Below, in pieces: positions 6,997 through 16,270 of a stretch of DNA of 26,298 nucleotides. The notes under the pieces were generated by a model. That model was given only the letters and a program-made list of their open reading frames with translations. It did no database searches and had not been told where the DNA came from. Both the position numbers and the translations under genes were made by a program. Numbering within the stretch: the first letter of the stretch is position 1; each line of letters begins with the position of its first letter. Origin of the DNA: an uncultured Clostridium sp. (lineage in GTDB: Bacteria > Bacillota > Clostridia > TANB77 > CAG-508); assembly GCA_900556455.1 (NCBI GenBank), contig USOV01000012.1:1-26298 (forward strand), in the 5' to 3' direction.

Positions 6997-8010
6997 TTAT
7001 CCTCCAATTTTTAGGTTTGGTATTGCATTTAATTTTAAATCTGATGTTTTTCCTTCTATATAGTTATAGTATCCCGCTGATGCTATCATTGCTGCATTAT
7101 CTGTACACAAACTTAATTCTGGGAAATATATTTCTAATTTTTCTTCTTTCCCTATTTTTTCAAATTGCTCCCTAATGTATGAGTTTGCTGATACTCCTCC
7201 TGCAAGTACCACTTTATTTATTTTTGTTTCCGTTTTCTTGTTTATTTGTTTTATTGCATTTATTGTATTATGGGTAAGCATCTCAGTTGCCACTTTTTCA
7301 AAACTAGCACAAAGGTCTGCCTTATTTATTTCTGGATTTTTGTGGTTTAAATTTATAACTGCTGTTTTTATTCCACTAAAACTAAAGTCTAAGTTTTCTA
7401 TGTTTGCTTTTGGTAAATCAATGCAAGGCTTGCCTTCTTTTGCAAGCTTGTCTACTTTTGGTCCTCCTGGGTAACCCAATCCTACTACTCTTGCAACTTT
7501 ATCAAAGGCTTCTCCAATTGCATCATCTCTTGTTTTTCCTATTATTTCAAAATCACAATAATTTTTAACATGTACTAAATGTGTATGGCCTCCTGAAATT
7601 ATTAAACATAAAAATGGAGGTTTAAGATTTTCGTATGTTATATAGTTTGCTGCAATATGCCCTTCTATGTGGTTTACTCCTACTAATGGTTTATTTAATG
7701 CATATGCTAAACCTTTCGCATAAGATACTCCAACTAATAATGCTCCAACTAGTCCTGGTCCATATGTGCATGCTATCACATCTATATCTTTAAAGGTTTT
7801 ACCAGCTTTTTTTAATGCTTCTTTTGTCACTTGGTTTATTACCTCTATGTGGCATCTTGATGCTATTTCTGGCACAACTCCACCATAAAGCGTATGTATG
7901 TCTATTTGTGAATTTATTATGTTTGATAGAACTTTTCTTCCATTTATTACTATTGATACTGATGTTTCATCACAGCTTGATTCTATCCCTAGTACTACTA
8001 TTTCTTTCAT
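6997..8010 (-). CDS. tsaD: tRNA threonylcarbamoyladenosine synthase subunit TsaD
   Basis: A 337-residue Kae1/TsaD ASKHA-fold protein. It transfers the threonylcarbamoyl group to A37 of ANN-decoding tRNAs with TsaB and TsaE. Visible motifs: [10 protein letters not shown] at the N-terminus, metal-binding [21 protein letters not shown], and [13 protein letters not shown] near the end. Length is normal. It starts eight bases after the M50 protease stop with TAGGAG upstream. Placement with mtaB puts two successive steps of ms2t6A formation in one gene cluster. It contains no in-frame CGG. Confidence 0.97.
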   Translation of the reverse strand: MKEIVVLGIESSCDETSVSIVINGRKVLSNIINSQIDIHTLYGGVVPEIASRCHIEVINQVTKEALKKAGKTFKDIDVIACTYGPGLVGALLVGVSYAKGLAYALNKPLVGVNHIEGHIAANYITYENLKPPFLCLIISGGHTHLVHVKNYCDFEIIGKTRDDAIGEAFDKVARVVGLGYPGGPKVDKLAKEGKPCIDLPKANIENLDFSFSGIKTAVINLNHKNPEINKADLCASFEKVATEMLTHNTINAIKQINKKTETKINKVVLAGGVSANSYIREQFEKIGKEEKLEIYFPELSLCTDNAAMIASAGYYNYIEGKTSDLKLNAIPNLKIGG

Positions 8011-8018
8011 TTTTACTC

Positions 8019-8763
8019 CTACATAAATATTGATACTATTTTAAATGCTAGCCAAGTTATTCCAGTAAAGACTCCTGAGAATATTGGTGCTAATAGGCTT
8101 GATAGTAAGCCTGTTACCCAAAGTAATACAAATGCTATGTAAAATATTCTTTCATTCCTATAAAACCATTGTTTTGCATTATATCCTAAGAAATTCATTA
8201 ATACTTTTGAACCATCTAGTGGTGGCAATGGTATTAGGTTAAATACTCCTAAGCCTATATTTATTGTAATAATTTGTATCATTATAGTATATACAACTGA
8301 AAGTGCTTTTACACTTAAACCACTTAATACGTTTGTTGCAACAAATAAAACATAATATAATATTGAAAATATAAAAGCTAATACAAAGTTCATTATTGGT
8401 CCTGCAGCTGCAACTATTGCTTCTGCTTTTGATATAGAATATTTCCCATCAAAATTTCTAGAATCAATTTGAACCGGTTTTCCCCAACCAAATCCTGCAA
8501 CTATAAGAAGAACTAAACCTATTGGGTCTATATGGCTTAGTGGATTTAGGTTAAGTCTCCCTTGTATTTTTGGAGTATCATCTCCGAAGTTTGTATGCTG
8601 CTAATGCATGTGCATATTCGTGAAATGTCATTGCAATTATTACACCAGGTAAAGATAATAGTGTTCCTAAAATGCCATCTGCACCTGATGAAACAATCCA
8701 TGCAACTAACATTATTGCAATAATAACTATAATTGCTTTTTTATCAAAATTAAAATTAAACAT
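8019..8763 (-). CDS. M50 family membrane metalloprotease (site-2 protease); needs a +1 shift at CGG
   Basis: An integral membrane zinc protease of 247 residues after correction. It has a first membrane span, the active-site motif [12 protein letters not shown] (HExxH), the [15 protein letters not shown] segment, and the later [10 protein letters not shown] motif supplying the third ligand Asp. Such YwhC/Rip3-like proteins are common in Firmicutes; their substrates are mostly unknown. The frame breaks at CGG 8586-8584 (CTT-C-GGA): skipping C gives [18 protein letters not shown], while straight reading ends two codons later. The ATG at 8763 has AAGGAG seven bases upstream, so the longer start at 8802 is rejected. 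It follows lysS by 43 bases. Confidence 0.88.
8584..8586 (-). other. +1 frameshift site CTT-C-GGA in the M50 protease
   Basis: CGG is in frame with the start, seven codons after the HEYAH motif. Shifted reading restores KLGDDTP; unshifted reading gives KLRR then TGA. Confidence 0.88.
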
Positions 8764-8806
8764 ATGTATCTCCTTATATAAACGTAATTCGAAGCTTTTC
8801 ATTTAT

Positions 8807-10300
8807 TTAAGCTAAAGGTTTCATTGTTGGGAAAAATAATATATCTCTAATAGATGCTGAATCTGTTAATAGCATTATTAATCTATCTAATCCTATTCCC
8901 ATTCCTCCTGTTGGTGGAAGTCCTATTTCTAGTGCAGTTACGAAATCCTCGTCCATTCCTCCTGCTTCCTCATCACCTTTTTCTTTTGCTTCTTGTTGTT
9001 TTACAAATCTTTCATATTGATCTAGTGGGTCATTTAATTCTGAATATGCGTTTCCATACTCACGTCCACCAATGAATAGTTCAAATCTTTCAACTAAACT
9101 TGGATCAGATGGTTTTCTTTTTGTAAGTGGTGATACTTCTACTGGATAGTCTATAATAAATGTTGGTTGAATTAGAGTATCTTCAACATATTCTTCAAAG
9201 AACTCATTTATTACATGTCCTCTTGTTTGTTTTGTTTCTTCTAGCTCTATTCCTTTTTCTTTTGCTAAAGCTCTTGCTTCTTCATCAGTTTTTATTTCAT
9301 TAAAGTCAATTCCTGTTACTTCTTTTATGCTATCTATCATTGATATTCTTTTCCAGCCTGGTGTTAAGTCTATATCTACACCTTGGTATGTTATTTTTGT
9401 TGTTCCTAGCACATTTTGTGCAATTGTTGATATTATTTTTTCAGCCATATTCATCATATCATTGTAGTCTTCATATGCTGCATAGAATTCTACGTTTGTA
9501 AATTCTGGATTATGTTTTATATCCATTCCTTCATTTCTGAAGTTTTTGCCTATTTCATATACTTTGTCAAATCCACCTACTATTAATCTTTTTAGGTTTA
9601 ATTCTGGTGCTATTCTTAAGTACATATCCAAATTTAATGTGTTGTGGTGTGTTATAAATGGTCTTGCAGCATCACCTGTTGCTACTGTTGTAAGCATTGG
9701 TGTTTCTACCTCTAGGTAGCCTTCTTCCTCTAATATTCTTCTTAATTCTTTTATTATTTTACTTCTTTTTATAAATGTTTCTTTTACTTCTGGGTTTACT
9801 ATTAAATCTAGATATCTTTGTCTATATCTTAGTTCTGTATCTTTCAAACCATGGAATTTTTCTGGTAATGGTCTTAAAGATTTTGTAAGTAATACCATTT
9901 CTTTTGCATGAACTGATATTTCTCCTGTTTTTGTTTTAAATACAAATCCTGTTATTCCCACAATGTCTCCAATATCATATGTTTTAAATGCTTTATAGCT
10001 TTCTTCTCCTAAATCATTTAAACTAACATAGCTTTGTATTTTTCCTTGCATATCTTGTATATGGCAAAAAGATGCTTTTCCCATAATTCTTTTAGCAATC
10101 ATTCTTCCTGCTATTGTTACATCTTTTCCTTCTAATTCATCATAGTTTTCTCTTATTTGTTGACTATTATGTGTTCTATTATATTTTGTAATTTTGAAAG
10201 GATCTTTATCCTGTTTTCGTAATTCCTCCAATTTTTCTTTTCTTATTGCTACTAAGTGATTTTCATCTAACATTTGTTCGTTGTTATTGTTTTGTTCCAT
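8807..10300 (-). CDS. lysS: Lysyl-tRNA synthetase, class II
   Basis: A 497-residue cytoplasmic enzyme charging tRNA-Lys. The N-terminal OB-fold anticodon-binding domain (about residues 55-160, [17 protein letters not shown]) is followed by the class II core: motif 2 [14 protein letters not shown] and motif 3 [12 protein letters not shown]. Length is normal. The ATG at 10300 follows GGGAG, and a sigma-A promoter lies at 10332-10360. It leads a tight minus-strand series (M50 protease, tsaD, phosphoesterase, mtaB) ending in the terminator at 4892-4920. Confidence 0.98.
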   Translation of the reverse strand: MEQNNNNEQMLDENHLVAIRKEKLEELRKQDKDPFKITKYNRTHNSQQIRENYDELEGKDVTIAGRMIAKRIMGKASFCHIQDMQGKIQSYVSLNDLGEESYKAFKTYDIGDIVGITGFVFKTKTGEISVHAKEMVLLTKSLRPLPEKFHGLKDTELRYRQRYLDLIVNPEVKETFIKRSKIIKELRRILEEEGYLEVETPMLTTVATGDAARPFITHHNTLNLDMYLRIAPELNLKRLIVGGFDKVYEIGKNFRNEGMDIKHNPEFTNVEFYAAYEDYNDMMNMAEKIISTIAQNVLGTTKITYQGVDIDLTPGWKRISMIDSIKEVTGIDFNEIKTDEEARALAKEKGIELEETKQTRGHVINEFFEEYVEDTLIQPTFIIDYPVEVSPLTKRKPSDPSLVERFELFIGGREYGNAYSELNDPLDQYERFVKQQEAKEKGDEEAGGMDEDFVTALEIGLPPTGGMGIGLDRLIMLLTDSASIRDILFFPTMKPLA

Positions 10301-10331
10301 ATTATCAATCTCCCTTCAATTCTATTGAATT

Positions 10332-10360
10332 ATTATATAATAATTTTTGCAAAATGTAAA
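10332..10360 (-). promoter_or_regulatory. Sigma-A promoter for lysS
   Basis: Minus strand: TTTACA (10360-10355), a 17-base spacer, TATAAT (10337-10332), about 30 bases before the ATG at 10300. Confidence 0.75.
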
Positions 10361-10426
10361 CTACAAATTATAGATTTTTGTAAACTTTTATTGTTAAATC
10401 CCCTTTTTACATCTTTTTGTTTTAAT

Positions 10427-11371
10427 TTATATTGCCTCTATTTCTTTCATGAAATTTTTATATTTTATATAAAACACATCTGTATCTTTTTTAGTTAATG
10501 AATTTGCAAGTTCATTTAATAGTACATATACTTTGTTTGTTTTTTCTGTTTTATCTTTTGTATAGTCTATATCACTCATTACTTCTGAATATGTTGTAAT
10601 TGCTTGTGTTAAATTTTTGTTTATTTCTGTGTTCTCCATGTCATCAGCTAGTATATATGCATCTATTACATAGCTTTGTGTTTGTCTTATTTTTTGCATA
10701 TTTTTATCTGCATCTATTTCTCTTAAAAATTCAGGTATACTTGAGTATAAATCTGCAAGTGCTGTTAAACTTTTTTGTTTATCTTCATTTTTTATTGCTA
10801 CCATTGCTGTGTTTAGTTTATTACTAAAATTTAATATAGTATTGCTGTTTGCATTTAATGTATACAAATCTATTGTAATTATTGTCCAGCTTTCATTTAA
10901 TAATTCTACATCATTTTTTATTGTAGTCCAGTCTATGTTATTTCTATCTTTGCTTAATTCTACATTCATTACCATATTTGTTGTGTTAATTTTATCATTA
11001 CTACTTCCTTGTTCTGATTGTTGTCCTTTTTGCCCATTTGTACTGCCAGAATCTCCTTTGCTACTGCTTTCACCATTACTGTTTTCACCTTCTTCTGTTC
11101 CACTTGCTGTTTCAGTTGATTTTCCTGATTGACTCTGATTATTTTGCTTTTCTTCATCATTGAACTTCACTTGTTCAGATATAATAGAATAACTTTCAAA
11201 AGATATGTTATTTAATTTGTTTAACATATCTATGGTTTTCGCATTTACAAAATTTAATTCTGAAATTACTTTTGTTTTTAAATCTCCATCTTTGCCTTTT
11301 GAACAACCTGATAAGAAAACTGCTGCAAGAACTACAATAATTAACATTGCTATTTTTTTGTATTTTTTCAA
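10427..11371 (-). CDS. Putative lipoprotein, function unknown
   Basis: A 314-residue predicted lipoprotein. After a basic start (MKKYKKIAM) comes a hydrophobic stretch ending in the lipobox LSGC at about residues 19-22, so the protein should be lipid-anchored outside the membrane. A low-complexity Ser/Gly/Asn/Gln/Glu linker at about 75-130 splits a short N-terminal part from a helical C-terminal domain. No enzyme motif was recognised. I chose the TTG at 11371: AGGTGAT, matching the extended anti-SD, ends five bases before it; the GTG at 11380 lies within this site. It is followed, after about 125 bases, by lysS, which has its own promoter. Confidence 0.75.
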   Translation of the reverse strand: MKKYKKIAMLIIVVLAAVFLSGCSKGKDGDLKTKVISELNFVNAKTIDMLNKLNNISFESYSIISEQVKFNDEEKQNNQSQSGKSTETASGTEEGENSNGESSSKGDSGSTNGQKGQQSEQGSSNDKINTTNMVMNVELSKDRNNIDWTTIKNDVELLNESWTIITIDLYTLNANSNTILNFSNKLNTAMVAIKNEDKQKSLTALADLYSSIPEFLREIDADKNMQKIRQTQSYVIDAYILADDMENTEINKNLTQAITTYSEVMSDIDYTKDKTEKTNKVYVLLNELANSLTKKDTDVFYIKYKNFMKEIEAI

Positions 11372-11489
11372 AACAATCACCTATAAATATATTTCCCCAG
11401 AAAATACCTTTTATTCTTTTACATACATATTATTATTTTGCAAATAATAATTTAGATAGGAAATGTTTATAGCAAATAAGGAGATTTTT

Positions 11490-11771
11490 ATGAGTGCTAT
11501 TATTGATATATATAGTGAGCAATCCCATGAAATAAAAAAATTTGTAGATAAATTTTATGAAAATAATATTAATATTGAAAATGATTTACAATATGAAGCA
11601 GTTTTTGAAAACCCTGTAACTGCCTCTGATATGATTAGTGCTTTTATTGATAATAATGATAAATTTAATATTCATATGTGGCTTTGTTTAGATAAGGGTG
11701 TTTTTATTAATATTACTGAATTTAATGCAGATAAAATAATAAGGTATCTTTTTGAGAGATACCCTTATTAA
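11490..11771 (+). CDS. Small hypothetical protein
   Basis: A 93-residue acidic soluble protein (MSAIIDIYSEQSHEIKKF...), with no signal peptide, membrane segment or motif I recognise. The ATG at 11490 has AAGGAG about seven bases upstream, so the in-frame ATG at 11463 is less likely. It is the only plus-strand gene in a long minus-strand stretch. An imperfect hairpin (11738-11749 with 11757-11769) overlaps its last codons, without a clear T-tract. Codon use looks native. Confidence 0.65.
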   Translation: MSAIIDIYSEQSHEIKKFVDKFYENNINIENDLQYEAVFENPVTASDMISAFIDNNDKFNIHMWLCLDKGVFINITEFNADKIIRYLFERYPY

Positions 11772-11789
11772 TTAATAATATTGTCATAC

Positions 11790-11812
11790 GTATGGGCATG
11801 AAGCCCCTACAT
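11790..11812 (-). repeat. Intergenic palindromic repeat, copy B
   Basis: Minus strand: TGTAGGGGCTTCATGCCCATAC, a GGGC/GCCC hairpin with the same head and tail as copies A and C. It lies immediately after the stop of the zinc-ribbon gene and may also act as a weak transcript end. Confidence 0.55.
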
Positions 11813-12249
11813 TATTCATTTACATCTTCTGATGCTTCTGTCTTTTCTTCTACAACATCTTCTACTTTTTTCTCTGGTACTTGTTCTGGTTTAACAACCT
11901 CAATAGCTTCTAGTTTATGTCCACATTTTGAACAAAAGGCTGCATCTTTTTCTATTTCTGCATAACATTCTGGGCATTGTCTTTTGTTATTTAGTTTTAA
12001 TATTTCTCTTCTTGCTTCTTCAATTTCTTTAGATAAATTGTCTATTTTTTCACATTCTTCTTGTAGTTCTTCTTTTATAGATATGTTTTCCTCTCTTACA
12101 TGTTTTTCATAAACTTTTTTGCCTATTTCTTCATATAAATCACTTATTTTGTTTTTACTTTCATTAATTTTTAGTTTTAGTTTTGTCTCCTTTGTTATTT
12201 TGCTTGTTGCTTCTGTTGTTTTCTTTCCAATTTCATTAAAAAATCCCAT
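11812..12249 (-). CDS. Coiled-coil protein with zinc ribbon, function unknown
   Basis: A 145-residue cytoplasmic protein. Residues about 1-95 are charged and helical, probably a coiled coil (KISDLYEEIGKKVYEKHV). A zinc ribbon follows with CPEC and CSKC, about 15 residues apart, then an acidic low-complexity tail. Such proteins are common in Clostridia with no fixed role. The ATG at 12249 is preceded by AGAGGTGA. It lies after gpsA in the same direction, with a gap of about 46 bases. Confidence 0.8.
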   Translation of the reverse strand: MGFFNEIGKKTTEATSKITKETKLKLKINESKNKISDLYEEIGKKVYEKHVREENISIKEELQEECEKIDNLSKEIEEARREILKLNNKRQCPECYAEIEKDAAFCSKCGHKLEAIEVVKPEQVPEKKVEDVVEEKTEASEDVNE

Positions 12250-12295
12250 TTTCTTTCACCTCTAATTTATTATTTGCATAATCTATTTTTTTATT

Positions 12296-13282
12296 CTAGT
12301 CTTCGAATTTTGCTCCTCTTGTCATTAGTTTTGTAACTGCTTCTCTTGGTTCTAATTTTCCAAATAAAACATTATAAACTGAATTTACTATTGGCATTTC
12401 TACATTGTATTTTTTAGAAAGCTCATATGCTATTTTTATGTTGTCTATGCTTTCAATTACCATTCCTATTTCTTGTCTTGCTTCTTCTATAGTTTTTCCT
12501 TGACCGATTAAAATTCCTGCTCTTCTATTTCTACTATGATTACTCATACATGTAACTATTAAATCTCCTAATCCTGTCAAACCATAAATAGTTGATGCAT
12601 CTCCACCCATTTTAATAGTCAATTTTGCCATTTCTGAAAGTCCTCTTGTAAGTAATGCTGCAAATGTATTATCTCCTAAGTTTAACCCTGTTGCCACTCC
12701 TGCACAAAATGCAATTATATTTTTTAATGCTCCTCCAAGTTCTGCACCTTTTATATCATAAGTTTTATATATTCTAAGTGTTTCACTCATAAATGTTTCT
12801 CTTATATCTTCTAATAAATTCTCGTCCTTTGATGCAGCAACTAATGCTGTTGGTATTCCTATTGAAACTTCTTCAGCATGGCTTGGGCCAGAAAGTCCTG
12901 CTACTTTTGAATTTGGTAGTTCTTCGCGCACCACCTCATCCAAAGAATATAGTGTTCCTTCTTCAAATCCTTTTGAGCATATAATTATTGCTTGGTCTGT
13001 AACATATTGTTCAAATTTTTTAATAGTTTCTCTTACAAATTTTGATGGCGTAACAATTAAAATCATTTCTGTTCCATCAATTGCTTCTTTAAAATCTGTT
13101 GTACAATATACTCCTTCTGGAACAACTGCCTGTGGTAAAAATTTGCATTTTCTCTCATTATTTATTAGGTCTGCTTCCGCCTGGGCAAATGACCACACTT
13201 TTACATTATGTCCTTTCTTAGCCAAGTGTATTGCAAGAGCTGTTCCCCAGCTTCCACTTCCTATTATTGATATATTTTTCAT
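12296..13282 (-). CDS. gpsA: Glycerol-3-phosphate dehydrogenase [NAD(P)+]
   Basis: A 328-residue enzyme reducing dihydroxyacetone phosphate to sn-glycerol 3-phosphate for phospholipid synthesis. The N-terminal Rossmann motif IIGSGSWGTALA and the C-terminal GLTGLGDLIVTC and NHSRNRRAG segments are typical, as is the catalytic Lys region GAELGGALKNIIAF. The ATG at 13282 has AAGGAGAG upstream. It follows plsY by 28 bases; PlsY uses the product of GpsA, so the pair is functionally linked. Confidence 0.97.
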   Translation of the reverse strand: MKNISIIGSGSWGTALAIHLAKKGHNVKVWSFAQAEADLINNERKCKFLPQAVVPEGVYCTTDFKEAIDGTEMILIVTPSKFVRETIKKFEQYVTDQAIIICSKGFEEGTLYSLDEVVREELPNSKVAGLSGPSHAEEVSIGIPTALVAASKDENLLEDIRETFMSETLRIYKTYDIKGAELGGALKNIIAFCAGVATGLNLGDNTFAALLTRGLSEMAKLTIKMGGDASTIYGLTGLGDLIVTCMSNHSRNRRAGILIGQGKTIEEARQEIGMVIESIDNIKIAYELSKKYNVEMPIVNSVYNVLFGKLEPREAVTKLMTRGAKFED

Positions 13283-13310
13283 TGTTCTCTCCTTTCTTTA
13301 GTAATCTATA

Positions 13311-13928
13311 TTATTTTTTTAAAGACAATTTATTCTCTTTTCCTTCTTTTATTCTTTTTATATTGCTTCTATGATTAAATACAACTAGTCCCGCAATTAG
13401 GAAACTAAATACTATTCCTACTAACCCAACATTTTCTTGTAGAAAAATTGTTAATACTGGGAATAAAATTGCTGCTGATATTGAACCTAGTGATACCATT
13501 TTGCTGAAAGCAATTATTAAAAGTCCAAATACTAAGCAAATTAATCCTATCTTCCAATTTAGCATTAGCAAGACTCCTATTGCTGTTGCAACTCCTTTTC
13601 CTCCTCTAAATTCAAAGAAAATTGGGAATGTATGTCCTAATATTACCATAAATCCTGCAATATATTTTAAAGTTGTAATATCCAATCCTTCCCACACATG
13701 TTTAGCCAAAATTGCTGCAAGTATTGCTGCAACACCTTTCAATATATCACATACTAGTGTAAGTAGTGCTACCTTTTTTCCAACTGTTCTTAGTACATTT
13801 GTTGTTCCGGCATTTTTACTTCCTTTTTCTCTTACATCAAATCCTGCAAATTTTCTACTAAATATTACTGCGAAATTAATACTTCCTATAACATATGCAA
13901 CTATTGCAACTGTAATGTATGCTTCCAT
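13311..13928 (-). CDS. plsY: Acyl-phosphate:glycerol-3-phosphate acyltransferase
   Basis: A 205-residue multi-span membrane enzyme that acylates glycerol 3-phosphate using acyl phosphate, the first step in phospholipid synthesis. Family motifs: GSKNAGTTNVLR after the first span, FRGGKGVATAIG in the middle, and HRSNIKRI near the end. Five hydrophobic spans are visible. It starts 12 bases after der with AGGAGG upstream and precedes gpsA, as in many Clostridia. Confidence 0.97.
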   Translation of the reverse strand: MEAYITVAIVAYVIGSINFAVIFSRKFAGFDVREKGSKNAGTTNVLRTVGKKVALLTLVCDILKGVAAILAAILAKHVWEGLDITTLKYIAGFMVILGHTFPIFFEFRGGKGVATAIGVLLMLNWKIGLICLVFGLLIIAFSKMVSLGSISAAILFPVLTIFLQENVGLVGIVFSFLIAGLVVFNHRSNIKRIKEGKENKLSLKK

Positions 13929-13940
13929 AACAAATACCTC

Positions 13941-15272
13941 CTATAAATCATTTTTTTCGCCTTTTTCTCTGGCAATTATTCTTATTGGTGTTCCTTCTAG
14001 TTCAAAATTACTTCTTATTTGATTTGATAAATATCTTTCATATGAGAAATGGAACAATTCTTTGCTATTTACAAATATTATAAATGTTGGTGGTTTAGAA
14101 GAACCCTGAGTAGCATAAAGAATTTTTAGTCTTCTTCCCTTATCTGTTGGTGGTTGTACTACTGCAATTGATTCATTTATAACCTGATTTAGTGTTGATG
14201 TTGATACTCTGAAGCTATTGTTTTTTGCAACTTTTTTGATTAATTCAAAAAGTTTATCTACTCTTTGCCCTGTTTTTGCTGATATGAATATAATTGGTGC
14301 ATAGCTCAAATAGCTTAATTTATTATACACATCTTTCTTATATTTTTCTAATGTTCCTGTCTCTTTTTCAACTTCATCCCATTTGTTAATAACAATAATT
14401 ATTCCCTTACCAGCCTCATGTGCTTCTCCTGCAATTTTTGCATCTTGGTCTGTAACACCTTCTACTGCATCTATCATAAGTAAGCAGACATCTGATCTTT
14501 CTACTGCAAGTAAAGTCCTCATTACACTAAATTTTTCTATACTGTCATTTACTTTGCTTTTTCTCCTAATTCCTGCTGTATCAATGAAATTGTATTTTCC
14601 TGTTTCATTTTCAAAATATGAATCTATTGCATCTCTAGTAGTTCCTGCCACATTGCTTACAATAACTCTATTTTCTCCTAGTATTTTATTAACTAATGAT
14701 GATTTTCCCACATTTGGTTTTCCTATTATTGCTACATTAATTATTTCTTCATCTTCTTGGGTTTCATCATTTTCAGGAAAATGTCTATATATCTCATCTA
14801 ATACATCCCCTATTCCTAAAGCATTTGTAGAAGATACTGGGATTGGAGCTCCTAGTCCTAAATTATAAAATTCATATATATCATCACTTGTTTTTCCAAA
14901 ATTATCTGCTTTATTACATACTAGCACAATAGGTTTACCAGATTTTTTAAGAATCATAGCAATTTCTTCATCTGCTGCTGTAACACCTTGTTTTATATCT
15001 GTTATAAATACAATTACATCTGCCATATTTATTGCAATATTTGCTTGTTCTCTCATACCAAATAATATTTCATCTTTTGTTTCTGGCTCTATTCCCGCTG
15101 TATCTATAAGTGTAAAATCTCTTCCTCTCCAATTACTGTCTGCATATATTCTATCTCTTGTAACTCCTGGTGTATCTTCCACTATTGAAAGCCTTTTTCC
15201 TACTATATAATTGAAAAATGTTGATTTTCCTACATTTGGTTTTCCTATTATCGCCACCATTGGCTTTGCCAT
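13941..15272 (-). CDS. der: Ribosome biogenesis GTPase Der (EngA)
   Basis: A 443-residue protein with two tandem G domains and a C-terminal KH-like domain, acting in 50S subunit assembly. Both P loops read GKPNVGKS (about residues 10 and 185); DTAGI switches and the NKAD and NKWD specificity motifs are present. I chose ATG at 15272, with AGGTGA five bases upstream, over the GTG at 15281 that overlaps the ribosome site. It heads the der-plsY-gpsA order known from Clostridia. Confidence 0.98.
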   Translation of the reverse strand: MAKPMVAIIGKPNVGKSTFFNYIVGKRLSIVEDTPGVTRDRIYADSNWRGRDFTLIDTAGIEPETKDEILFGMREQANIAINMADVIVFITDIKQGVTAADEEIAMILKKSGKPIVLVCNKADNFGKTSDDIYEFYNLGLGAPIPVSSTNALGIGDVLDEIYRHFPENDETQEDEEIINVAIIGKPNVGKSSLVNKILGENRVIVSNVAGTTRDAIDSYFENETGKYNFIDTAGIRRKSKVNDSIEKFSVMRTLLAVERSDVCLLMIDAVEGVTDQDAKIAGEAHEAGKGIIIVINKWDEVEKETGTLEKYKKDVYNKLSYLSYAPIIFISAKTGQRVDKLFELIKKVAKNNSFRVSTSTLNQVINESIAVVQPPTDKGRRLKILYATQGSSKPPTFIIFVNSKELFHFSYERYLSNQIRSNFELEGTPIRIIAREKGEKNDL

Positions 15273-15327
15273 TTTTTTCACCTAACTTTCTTTTTGTATT
15301 TTATATCATTTCTGTGTTTTAGTCAAT

Positions 15328-15356
15328 AAAAAAAGAGACTTTTTAATTTAAGCCTC
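15328..15356 (-). terminator. Intrinsic terminator after rpmF
   Basis: Minus strand: GAGGCTT / AAGTCTC stem (15356-15350 with 15341-15335, one G-U pair) followed by seven T (15334-15328). It overlaps the last codons of rpmF. Confidence 0.75.
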
Positions 15357-15530
15357 TTTTTTTTCTATAATTTCTTTTCCATCATAATATCCACAGTTTG
15401 AACAAACTCTATGTGGCATTACTGGTTCATTACAGTGTTTGCATCTAGCAATACTTGGTTTTTCTAATTTCCATGTTGATCTTTTTAGGTGTGTTCTTTC
15501 TTTTGACCATCTTCTTTTTGGTTGTGCCAT
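15348..15530 (-). CDS. rpmF: 50S ribosomal protein L32, zinc-binding form
   Basis: A 60-residue ribosomal protein beginning MAQPKRRWSKERTHLKRS, the usual L32 start. The zinc ribbon is intact (CKHC and CSNC). ATG 15530 is chosen because AAGGAGGG lies eight bases upstream; the longer frame from 15557 runs through that site. A consensus promoter lies at 15600-15628, and a terminator follows directly, so it is probably a single-gene unit ahead of der. Confidence 0.96.
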   Translation of the reverse strand: MAQPKRRWSKERTHLKRSTWKLEKPSIARCKHCNEPVMPHRVCSNCGYYDGKEIIEKKEA

Positions 15531-15599
15531 TTTTCTTTCCCTCCTTAATTCAAGCATAATATCTATGTTAATAATTTTTTACAATTTTGTCACTAAAAT

Positions 15600-15628
15600 A
15601 GTATACTCGGAAATTTTAATTTTGTCAA
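15600..15628 (-). promoter_or_regulatory. Sigma-A promoter for rpmF
   Basis: Minus strand: perfect TTGACA (15628-15623), a 17-base spacer, TATACT (15605-15600), about 70 bases before the rpmF ATG. Confidence 0.85.
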
Positions 15629-15663
15629 GGGGTTATTAACAATTTTTACATCTTAGTCATATT

Positions 15664-15698
15664 ATATATTGTAAGATTCTTATAGTCTTACAATATAT
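15664..15698. promoter_or_regulatory. Perfect 13-bp inverted repeat before the Cys-rich protein gene
   Basis: ATATATTGTAAGA (15664-15676) and TCTTACAATATAT (15686-15698) are exact inverted copies around a nine-base centre. It lies just before the ribosome site (AAAGGA, 15702-15707). It could be a repressor operator or an mRNA leader hairpin; the sequence does not decide which. Confidence 0.5.
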
Positions 15699-15716
15699 TT
15701 TAAAGGATTGGTGTAT

Positions 15717-16172
15717 ATGGATCTAGATAAAGATATGTGTCCTGTTGTTAAAATTGATGGTTTTGCTGAAAAGGGAAAACAATTTGATTTAGACATTACA
15801 ATTCCTGAAGATAATAGAAATGTTATTTATGGAGTTATCAAAGACTGCTACAAAGAACCTGTTGAAGATGCTGTTGTTAAATTAATTGAAATTGATTTTG
15901 ACCATGACAAAAAAGAGAGAAAACCAGTTTCTCACACTTTTACTGATAAAGATGGAGAATTTGTTTTTGGACCTCTTTGCCCAGACAAAAAGTATGAAAT
16001 TCAAATTTGGGTCGATCGAGTTAAACATGTTAAAGTTTGCGCTGAATGTGGTAGACATGGAAAATGTTTAAAAGGTACTAAATTAGAATGCAAAAAACAT
16101 TTTTGTGATGATAAATGTGATAAACATGATGAGTGTAATGAGCCTTGCGATGACCACAAAGACGATTGCTGA
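15717..16172 (+). CDS. Carboxypeptidase-regulatory-like domain protein with Cys/His/Asp-rich tail
   Basis: A 151-residue protein without signal peptide. Residues about 30-105 form a beta-sandwich of the CarboxypepD_reg-like type (VIYGVIKD...EPVEDAVVKL...TFTDKDGEFVFGPL). The last 45 residues hold about ten Cys with many His and Asp, a likely metal-binding or disulfide-rich tail. Related clostridial proteins exist, some possibly spore-surface linked, but no function is established. ATG 15717 is chosen with AAAGGA about nine bases upstream; the TTG at 15708 is too close. It has its own terminator. Confidence 0.75.
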   Translation: MDLDKDMCPVVKIDGFAEKGKQFDLDITIPEDNRNVIYGVIKDCYKEPVEDAVVKLIEIDFDHDKKERKPVSHTFTDKDGEFVFGPLCPDKKYEIQIWVDRVKHVKVCAECGRHGKCLKGTKLECKKHFCDDKCDKHDECNEPCDDHKDDC

Positions 16173-16181
16173 TAATTTTCT

Positions 16182-16216
16182 AAGAGAAGAATTTATTAAA
16201 TTCTTCTCTTTTTTTT
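16182..16216 (+). terminator. Intrinsic terminator
   Basis: A 13-bp stem (AAGAGAAGAATTT / AAATTCTTCTCTT) with a three-base loop is followed by a T-tract at 16211-16216, ten bases after the stop of the Cys-rich protein gene. Confidence 0.9.
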
Positions 16217-16270
16217 GACTTTTTTGTTTCTTTATTGTATAATTTATTTTATGATAAGGAGATGTAAATT

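Noticed and set aside
11738..11769. Intrinsic terminator for the small plus-strand gene
   Set aside because: A hairpin is present, but it overlaps the coding end and lacks a T-tract, so I do not list it as a terminator.
13501..14868. Long plus-strand ORFs of 161-173 residues opposite plsY and der
   Set aside because: They are antisense shadows of strongly conserved genes, caused by their AT-biased codon use.
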